In this document: one piece after another, positions 12,236 through 64,000 of the stretch
Numbering within the stretch: the first letter of the stretch is position 1
Layout of the letters: each line of letters opens with the position of its first letter
DNA from: Amoebidium appalachense
Taxonomy: Eukaryota; Ichthyosporea
DNA length: 64,000 nt
Direction of reading: 5' to 3'
Assembly (NCBI GenBank): GCA_963693365.1
Contig: CAVNZM010000001.1
Span: 4,588,001-4,652,000 of the forward strand
Made by a program: the position numbers and the translations under genes
The notes under the pieces: model-generated
What the model saw: the letters and a program-made list of their open reading frames with translations, nothing else
Told to the model about the DNA's origin: nothing
Database searches by the model: none

Positions 12236-12873
12236 GTTTAGAGCCAAAAGCGCGGGAAAAAGTAGCCAATCGATGTTTGCCATCATGACATCATAATGCG
12301 CTCATTCCTGGTGACGCACTAATGACGTAACAGTGTTGGGTGGTGCCGATTTTTCCTTCCCTAGTTTCGCAGCTCGCAGTCTTTTTTCTTCGCACCCTTC
12401 CTTCTTCGAATTCGCAGCAGTCATTTCGCGTACACAGATAAGCATTGTCATTACTAGCGAGACATTTCTGCTGAGGCAGGAAGGAAATTCAGGCACCATC
12501 TCAGTAGGTGGTAGGAGAGAAGCCGTCAGCTATGTTCTGTTGGTATTTACAACGAATAACCTAGTTCTGTAAACCCAGATACACATACACACACATGCAC
12601 ACACACACACGCACACAAACAACACGTTACTCCAGGGAGCTTTCTCGTCTTCGCTTTACCCATGTGCTTATATATTGGGCAACACGGTAGTCTTTGACAT
12701 ACACCACGAGCAAAGACTTGGTTCATTACTTTAGCTTTGGCTCCAGTGATTGAACAAGCACTCGAATTTTTCAGCGTCTTTCTTCTGGTTGAAGGCCTGG
12801 ACAGGGAGCCTTGTGAGAACGCACACTTGCAGTACCCAGGTCCTTGTAGGCGGTAGAGATATTTCGGAGCAAC

Positions 12874-16175
<3,302 letters not shown>

Positions 16176-16764
16176 CTGCACCTGTGGATATGCACTTTTG
16201 AGGCTATGAAGAGGGGAGTTGGCGTGGAGGTGGGGGGGGGGGGGGGGGGGGGGGGGGGGAGGAGGGGAGGGGGGGGGGGAGGGGGGGGGGGGGGGCGCAG
16301 GCGGTGTGGGTGTGTAGGGGTAGGGGGCCGGGGAGAGGGTGGAGAAGGAGAAGGTAATGGGTAGCCGGTTGAGGGTTGCTCGCAGAAATGGGGGGGGGGG
16401 GGGGGGGGGGGGGGGAGGAAGAGTGGGGGGGGGGGGAGGGGGCCGAATTCATGCGGAGTATGCAAGATAAGTGTCACGGTGTTAGTGCGACATCTACTGC
16501 TTCTGCTCTGGAGGGGACCCCCGGGGGGGAGGGAGAGGGGGGGGGGGGGGGGGGGGTAGTTTGAATGTATGTAGCCTCGTTTGCAGGGCCTTCTATTTAG
16601 TTCTCGAACCCCCATAGTATCTTTTCTCATAGTATCGTTTCTTTTTACTTTCGAAGCGTATTGTATGAATATCCTCGAAGGCTCACGTTGATCATGAAAA
16701 TAAATTCACCTTGTGGTTCGATCAAACATAGGTGGAAGCTGAAAAACTAGAGGAAAGTATTCGA

Positions 16765-22748
<5,984 letters not shown>

Positions 22749-23566
22749 GTAAATATGGTTTCCTGAATTTGACCTCCCCCGATTCTTGTTTCTTATTATT
22801 TTCCTTCTTAAATCAGACTTCTCCCGCATAGACTGGCATCGTATTGGAGCACCTGATGGGCCCATTTTTTTGTATCACTTGGTTGTAATGTATGTATAGT
22901 CCTTGAATCCCCAGCCTGTTAATGGGTATGAATGTGTATAGGTCTACTGTAAGTACATGTACATGTCTGTTTTTTTATTGCCTCTATCAACCTGTTGGCC
23001 TGCATGTGGTTGCTTGGGTACCGGTAGACGTTTGCCTTCTGGTGCAATATTGGTGAAGGCCAAATTTTTCTAGCGTATTTGATGAATTTTCTTTCCGAAT
23101 CTTATTAGTATATCACACTGTGCCGCTACTCACCATTCTGTATGAATGAAGGAACTTGCTTGCTGGAGCCAAAGTGCCCGGCTGCAATCGTCTCCCCCCC
23201 CCCCCCCCCCCCCCCCTCCCCATCTTCCCCCGGGGCCCCCCTGCCCCATCCCTCCCGATCATGATATCAAAAGCCTCAGGGCCCCCCAGGGCCTCGAAAA
23301 GAACCCCGGTACATCCTCTTATCATCCCATATGGACACTCACACATCAAAACCTGCGGAAACGTGCACACTTGTCACACCGGAACACACACACAGTTTTA
23401 CTCCGCACTGTCCGACCTCCCGGCGCGCATTCCCCCCCCCCCCCCCCCCCCCCCCCTCCCCCAGTCCAACCCTCCCCCCCCCCCCCCCTCCCCCCCCCCC
23501 CCCCCTCCCCCAGCCCCCTTCGTCCCTCCCCCCCGAGCTCTTTTCCACCTCTTCCCCAGTGCAACT

Positions 23567-23638
<72 letters not shown>

Positions 23639-25050
23639 TTTTCCCCCGGCCTCGGGCCTGATCAGCCCACAAGATTTTGAGGACGACTTATATATATAAG
23701 ATCCACCCTCTACAACGGAACGCGTGTCAACACACCCGAAATCTAGGGACTTCTGTGCGAGATAATATATTCAAATATGTTGTTGAGCCTGTGCACACAT
23801 CATGTCAGCAGACATGATGCACAATCAGATGGGAAGACTGGAAATTATCCAGATCTGCCAATAGCAAAGCCGATGCACGCTCAGAGGTAGGATGCTGGCA
23901 TAGTCGCAGAACTGCTAGAGACCCGCATATCAGGTCAACCCCTGATGTGACAACGCCATAGTATCGGACACCAACGTGCACGTTTGTGAGATATGTACTG
24001 GCTGAACCTCAATTGCGATGTACGTGCAATTGCAACCTGAGCACACGCGGAATGTTCGCATGCACATGTACTGTACCCCATACATATAATGAAAGAAATT
24101 CACGATCACTACCACGACAGAGAAAGTCGTTTAGGGTCCTCCCGCAAAAATCTAACTAGAAGCCTAAGGGCTTCAGTATGCCCGACGACGGGAAGTGTGT
24201 ACCATTTCATAGTTATTATTATTAATGGCGCAAGGCCTCGGTTTATGGGGAAGCTAAGTGGTGGAGGCCGGGGAGGGAGGATGGCCATGGAGCGCCACGG
24301 TGGCACGCATGTGCGCGCTTATACTCCCAAAATAACTGCTTGTTTTGAGATACGCCTACGGGAAAGGAACATGCACATTCTTGCCAGCGTTTGCATGCTG
24401 CAAAATGCAACAAGGTGCAACTATATCATGATGGCATGCATGGCAGTTAGAGTAAACGGACCAAAGTGCACTGAGTAACGTTAACGTTAACTGCCCCGTT
24501 TGCCCTTGCCCTCGCACACAGCCCCCTAAACTGTATCCCTGCGAGTTTCCCAGCCACTTCAAAATAAGCGTTTGGAGTTTGCCATTCAACATTAGCAGAA
24601 ATTCTACAATATAAAAATACTGAAGTTCATTTTTCATACGGTTCAGCGTTAATATTCGCCTTGTGACACTAGTTACAAAATTATGTAGACATTTTCCCTA
24701 TACACACCGTTGTTTTATCTGTTTATGAATTTCTCATACGCGGTATAGGAAGTACTCAAACAGACGCACATGATTGGCTAAAAAATATTTAGCCTATCCA
24801 TCGCACGATGCAAATAACCGTTTATGGCAGGTGGCGCGCAAGTGAAGCGTTTAGAGCCAATCAAATGTGCTTCTGATAGATTCAAAAATGCAACTTCACA
24901 AAGTTTCAGCCAGACGTTTCTGAGTCAGCTGTGTCGCTATTTTTGCACGCCTTGCATGACTTGCATTTTGGAAGAATTCAGAGAACAGTCACAAACGTTT
25001 GTACAAAAGTTAAGTTGCTACCGTTGATCGTCTGAGACAGAAAAAGCAAG
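22749..25050. other. Intergenic stretch between the zinc-repeat gene and SCAMP
   Basis: 22749-23195 and 23690-25050 are unique; 23193-23640 is dominated by C-runs, one of about 65 nt (23571-23638). No exon could be supported. Inverted or direct CCAAT elements (GATTGGCTA at 24772, GCCAATCAAA at 24863) lie 280 and 190 nt upstream of the SCAMP ATG and may belong to its promoter. Confidence 0.5.
24772..24875 (+). promoter_or_regulatory. Paired CCAAT-box candidates upstream of SCAMP
   Basis: GATTGGCT at 24772 and AGCCAATCAAA at 24862 are NF-Y-type CCAAT motifs in opposite orientations. They sit at plausible promoter distance from the ATG at 25051. No TATA box was seen. Confidence 0.35.
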
Positions 25051-33023
<7,973 letters not shown>

Positions 33024-33873
33024 GAATACCCTCAGCACAGAAGCCGTCATTTTTGCACTTGTAGAAATCGATAGCGAGGAGTCTTGCCCATGCGCACGCG
33101 TGTGCGCGTGAGTAGATGGGTGGGTGGGTGGGGGTGGGGGGGGGGGGGGGGGGGGGGGCGTTGGCGTTGGCGGTGGCGGTGGCGGTGGGGATGGTTTGGG
33201 TGTGTGTGTGGGGGGGGGGGGGGGGGGGGGGGATGGGATGATAGAAGACCGGAAAGTGTGTCAGCACAACTTCGGTAACTGTGTGTTAATTTAGAATGGG
33301 AACTGGTGCGTGTGTGTGTGTGTGTGTGTGTTTGGGGGAAGGGGGGGGGGGGGGGGGCTCGTTTTAATCCGCACGCCGTACTGTAACATGAAATTGGGAC
33401 AATGGTTTTAGTAAGTTGAACACAATATAGTTATCTACTTAAGACCATTTTTTTCACCTTTTGTCCTGAAAATACCATGGTCTGGATACCATGACATTGC
33501 CGCTTATAATACATGAGCAGATATAAATTTAAGTCTTCGAGTTTTAGATCGTAACCGTTTCAACTACATATATATACGTATATACTGTTAGCTCACGGTA
33601 CGTACCGGAGCAGCAATAAATATTATGAATTTTCTCACTCCTAGCAAACCATGGCCAAGCTTGAGTGCTCTTTTTTTTTTTTTTTTTTTTTGCTTGTATG
33701 CGTACGTAGGTGTGGTGGGTTGCAATTGGTTATATTCCGTATGTGGTGCACGTACATACACGAGGAAACCGCGGCAAACGAATGAGAACAGAGGAAGTTT
33801 TAGTTTCACACTGGCGCTTTATTAGTATCTTAGTGCTACACAGTGCACTGCCCTCAAGGACATGTATGTGTGT

Positions 33874-33916
<43 letters not shown>

Positions 33917-34125
33917 AACGTTAAATGTACACGTGTTTTGAGTCTGCGTATGTATGACCGCCCATGTACTGCACGTCCATGCTCTTGAGAAAGTGTTTGT
34001 GTGCGTGTCACGCCCTCTCTTTGTATTCATATTTGAAAAACTCCTAGAGCATGTCATGATGTACTCCGCCTTTGTTTTGTTTGTGAAAATATCACGTGCG
34101 GATAATAGATCTAACCAGCTACCGG
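33024..34125. other. Intergenic stretch after SCAMP
   Basis: G-runs at 33137-33158 and 33211-33231, a T20 run at 33671, and a C-run of about 38 nt at 33876-33914. AATAAA at 33615 could serve as a distant poly(A) signal for SCAMP. No gene is seen. Confidence 0.5.
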
Positions 34126-34305
34126 TGCCACCTCCAATTCGTGAAGCCAGTGTATTGTATTAAGACTATTTTTTATTAGTTATATATATTTTTTGCGTGC
34201 CGTTCAAAAAATATATTTTTTTCTTAACCGGCGCGCAAAAAATATTGTAGAACTAATAATAAATAGTCTCAATACAATACAGTGGCTTCACGAATTGGAG
34301 GTGGC
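34126..34305. mobile_element. Foldback (palindromic) MITE-like element
   Basis: Two arms of about 78 nt are near-perfect reverse complements: GCCACCTCCAATTCGTGAAG ... TTTTTTGCGTGCCG on the left, and the complement CGGCGCGCAAAAAA ... CTTCACGAATTGGAGGTGGC on the right. The loop is about 25 nt of A/T. No clear target-site duplication was found at the ends; ACCGGT occurs just outside both arms. Confidence 0.8.
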
Positions 34306-34515
34306 GTCTAGATTTGGAGGGTACCGGTTGCCCTATTTATAGTCTCCAAGGCTTTGTAGCCGCTGGCTTACGTAAGTGGCCTGGGCCGGCCCTACTACGC
34401 TGCGGGGACATACAAGATGATGCCGCACGAAGACAGCACTCAAAGTGATATGTCGTTTCAGTTGTGAGCCACCTTCCTGTTTCGACCAATCAAATCCACA
34501 TAGGCGGGAACTTGA

Positions 34516-34887
34516 CAGGGGTGTGGCGACTTGACTTCAAGTCGCCACTTGAAGTCACAAAGCATCTGACTTCCATAAAGTCAAGTCAAGTCACGAGGCC
34601 TGAGATAATAGTGACTTTAGGGGGGAGGGGGGCTTGGGGCGGGGAAGCATATTGCGTAAGAGGGTTGGTTGGAAGTGGGGGCGCAATGCACGCCCGTGGC
34701 CACTGGCCGGGGGGGGGGGGTTTACACACTGTATTGCGTGGACCCCCCCACTGGCCGGCGGGCCGAGGAGTTACTAAAAATAGTAGTCATCCAAGTCGCG
34801 ACTTTAAAGTCAAGTCAAGTCATCGAACCCAGCAAAAAATTATAAATATAAGTCAAGTCAAGTCGTTGAGGCTCTGCCACACCCCTG
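34516..34887. mobile_element. Non-autonomous hAT-type element (MITE), 372 bp
   Basis: The left end CAGGGGTGTGGC and right end GCCACACCCCTG are perfect 12-nt terminal inverted repeats. The 8-bp sequence GAACTTGA directly flanks both ends (34508-34515 and 34888-34895), the target-site duplication length of hAT elements. Inside, AAGTC/GACTT repeats cluster near both ends, as expected for subterminal transposase-binding motifs. There is no transposase. A middle region has CACTGGCCGG in two copies. Confidence 0.92.
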
Positions 34888-34889
34888 GA

Positions 34890-34950
34890 ACTTGAACCCG
34901 CGCTCGAGAGCCAGCGCTGCCAACTTGCCAAGCCTTTTGCCGTCCGAGTC
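34890..34950 (-). repeat. tRNA-like SINE remnant split by the hAT insertion
   Basis: Removing the hAT element and one target copy restores, on the minus strand, AGTTGGCAGCGCTGG followed by GCGGGTTCAAGTTCCCGC, which resemble a Pol III A box and a T-arm/B box with a 5-bp stem. The spacing is about 12 nt too short for a tRNA, so an anticodon arm is missing. It is best read as a tRNA-derived SINE head. Confidence 0.4.
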
Positions 34951-35315
34951 TCACTTGAAGTTCTAAGTTGGCCTACCGTGCCGTTAGGCAAGTACCGCGT
35001 GCACACGCTCCACAAACCATGGTCAGCAGTCTTTTTGGTGAACTATTGGCGTCACACCTGTAGCTGTACTATGACAGCACCCTCTATATACGAGCGCTGA
35101 GCTTTGCCTTTCAAGGGGGTTTCCAACAAGGCCTCGGATAGATAAGGAGGCCTTGGTTTCCAATCCTTCGTTCTTCTGTACTTGGCTTGTGGTACCATGA
35201 CCTCTCTATGATGTTAATATTATTATTACGGCGATCAATCAAGGCTAAAGCATCTAACACCTTATCTTCAGCTGGTATGGAATGAGAACAAGCGTGATCA
35301 TTGATTTTTAACAAA

Positions 35316-62014
<26,699 letters not shown>

Positions 62015-62358
62015 TGTATTATTGTCATAACTATGGTGAAAGTTCATTAACTATGTAATTTTATGACATAAATTTTAATGTCGTATGTTTGATGCATGAA
62101 GATGGCCTTGTTGCAATAACATTGATTGCTCAACACCAAATACCATTTATTTCGACAACCCATTTAAGAGCTGGTTAACTTTGGTGGAACTAAATTTCAG
62201 GTTTAGCGCTTTGGGCTTAAAACCGGTTTACATTTGAAGTTAGACAGGTGTGTATTCTTTTCTGCACGAATGATTAGGGATCATGTAATTGCTGTACCAA
62301 CTCCAACGTCCAAAGAATACTTCAATGGCAATGTTGAACTTCCCGCCCTCCCCCCATC

Positions 62359-62394
<36 letters not shown>

Positions 62395-62544
62395 CCCACC
62401 CACCCACCACCACCACCACCATCTCCTCCTCCTCCTCCTCCTCCCCCCACCTCTCAACCCCAACCGTGTTATGCACACGGGGCGAGAGAGAGACGGAGAC
62501 GGAGAGGGGGAGGGGCCGGGGGGAACACAAACAAACACACACAC

Positions 62545-62619
<75 letters not shown>

Positions 62620-63149
62620 TATAGCACATTTGAAACTGCGCACCAACGCTATAATTTCTTAATATACAGTCGACTACGCATGCAAAGAGGTTTTGTGATT
62701 CCTCTCCCCAAACCCCCCCCTTTTTTTTTACATGACACATCATTCTTTTCCCTGCATTCTATCGGAAATCGGTAAAAATTTGCCCTGTATTCTATCCCCC
62801 CCCCCCCCCCCCCCCTCCCCCCCCCCCCCCCCCCCCCCCCCTCCCTCCCCCCCGTTTTTTTCTCGCTTGCCACCTCATTCTTTGCCCTGTATTCTATCCC
62901 CCCCCCCCCCCCCCCCTCTCCTTTCTCCTTCCCCCTTTTTTTCTCTCACTCGCCACATCATTCTTTGCCGTTAGATAGATTCTATCCCCCCCCCCCCCCC
63001 CCCTCTCCCCCCCACACACACACACACACACACACACGATCATAACTTATTTGTACGGCAGATGACCCCCTAAACTAATCAATTAATCAAAGATTGTTGT
63101 CGAAACACGGTAACGCACCAACTTGACTTGGAGTGTGACTGCTCTACAG
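62015..63149. other. Intergenic stretch after the RIF1-like gene
   Basis: No canonical AATAAA was seen near the stop; a variant ATAAAT-like stretch occurs at about 62070. C-runs (62359-62391, 62797-62841, 62899-62915, 62987-63003), (CA)n at 62554-62618, and three copies of a unit CATTCTTTGCCCTGTATTCTATCCCCC (62750-63000) are present. No gene is seen. Confidence 0.5.
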
Positions 63150-63472
63150 CAGAGATGGAGCGGTCGTCAGCCCGGACTAGCCCGAAAAGCATTCGGGTTG
63201 GTGCTGACTAGCCCAGCCCGGAAACTCAACGGGTTGGGCTAGGGGTGTTTGGGCTGGGACCCCCCTGTAACCCCCCCCTCACCCACCATATAGCAACCCC
63301 CCAGGAGACCAAAACCCCTCCTAAAACCCCCCTCCTTATATGTCGTTTGCGCAAACAGACCTGCCACATATGGTAGGTCAGCTGGCCCAACCCAACCCAT
63401 TTCCAGCCCGAAACTTTTGCGGGTTGGGCTGACCCAGCCCAGACTGGCCCAAAACCCGCCGCACCATCTCTG
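63150..63472. mobile_element. Non-autonomous hAT-type element (MITE), 323 bp
   Basis: Ends CAGAGATGGAGCGG and CCGCACCATCTCTG are inverted repeats with one mismatch. The 8-bp CTCTACAG flanks both sides (63142-63149 and 63473-63480), a perfect hAT-length target duplication. Inside, CGGGTTGGGCT and CCAGCCCG motifs recur near both ends. It has no coding capacity and a different end sequence from the element at 34516, so it belongs to another family. Confidence 0.92.
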
Positions 63473-63480
63473 CTCTACAG

Positions 63481-64000
63481 TAGAAGGTGACTAGAAGCGC
63501 ACGTACGGTTGCAAAGCCTCGGTCTGCGCATGCATTACCACACACAATTTGCGTGCGAAAATGTTAGGCTGGTCCATATCTCTCTTTTCTTAGGTGCTAG
63601 CACAGAGCGCTATTACATTACACAACTAAGTGCATTTTGATGATTAGTTGGTCCTGAAAAATAGTTTGCTGTTGGAGCCTACAGTGCTTTTGTGCAAAAA
63701 TATGCACTCTTTTCAGGTGAACACCGACTTGTTATCTAACTTAGAATTGCTAAGAAACATTAATAGTTGTACTAGCTACCACTGCTTTATGGTTAACGTT
63801 GTCACAGTGGACACGGTACTAGAATTAGTGAACAAGATTGTGTTGACCTGGTGTCCATTTCTTCAGCTGGACTGTCCGCACCCTTCTTCACCCCCCAAGG
63901 GGGTCACGGTAGTGTTCTTTATTTAATGTGACGATTTGATGGTCATCGCAACTGAGCATACAAGAGTGAACAGGGAGAGAAGATGGTGGGGCAAATATCA
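63481..64000. other. Unique end of the window, nothing recognised
   Basis: Non-repetitive sequence; the open frame at 63648-63926 has no recognisable motif and no clear splice sites. Confidence 0.4.

Noticed and set aside
34885-34950. A functional tRNA gene on the minus strand
   Set aside because: Box spacing is about 12 nt short and the sequence is split by a transposon.

Overview
This is nuclear DNA from a eukaryote. Its genes have many small exons with GT-AG introns, and the introns are packed with (CA)n/(GT)n tracts and C- or G-homopolymers of 20-60 nt. Three spliced genes resemble known eukaryotic families: a RIF1-like telomere/replication factor, the membrane protein SCAMP, and a small prefoldin-fold protein like ASDURF. 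A piggyBac transposase, a LINE fragment and hAT-type MITEs are also present. The gene set and large repeat-filled introns would fit a unicellular relative of animals (for example an ichthyosporean) or an early invertebrate, but that placement is inference. No bacterial feature was seen.

Layout. 1-3290: simple repeats without a supported gene. 3297-4875 (minus): an unrecognised, probably broken or two-exon gene. 4900-8245: low-complexity-poor intergenic DNA, including a tandem duplication that carries two TATA boxes. 8246-10279 (minus): an intact single-exon piggyBac transposase with all three catalytic aspartates. 10280-12873: intergenic, with a 187-bp tandem duplication and a TATA-containing promoter-like stretch. 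12874-16175 (plus): four-exon ASDURF-like prefoldin gene of 89 codons. 16765-22748 (plus): an AT-hook plus zinc-repeat gene with eleven C-x2-C/C-x-H units, whose first intron holds a truncated APE-type LINE. 25051-33023 (plus): complete nine-exon SCAMP of 345 residues. 33024-35315: intergenic DNA with a foldback element and a hAT MITE with perfect 8-bp target duplication, inserted in a tRNA-like SINE remnant. 35316-62014 (plus): about 36 exons joined in phase, encoding a roughly 1,650-residue RIF1-like protein. 62015-64000: repeats and a second hAT MITE with perfect 8-bp target duplication.

How the genes relate. There is no operon or pathway cluster; the plus-strand genes follow one another as independent units. 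Exons were found by reading coding frames across GT...AG boundaries and requiring the phases to match. For SCAMP and the ASDURF-like gene every junction fits. For the RIF1-like gene one junction (near 46.3 kb) is unresolved. For the zinc-repeat gene one intron phase and one A8 homopolymer do not fit the observed bases. Most other long open frames in the window are translations of simple repeats and are not genes.
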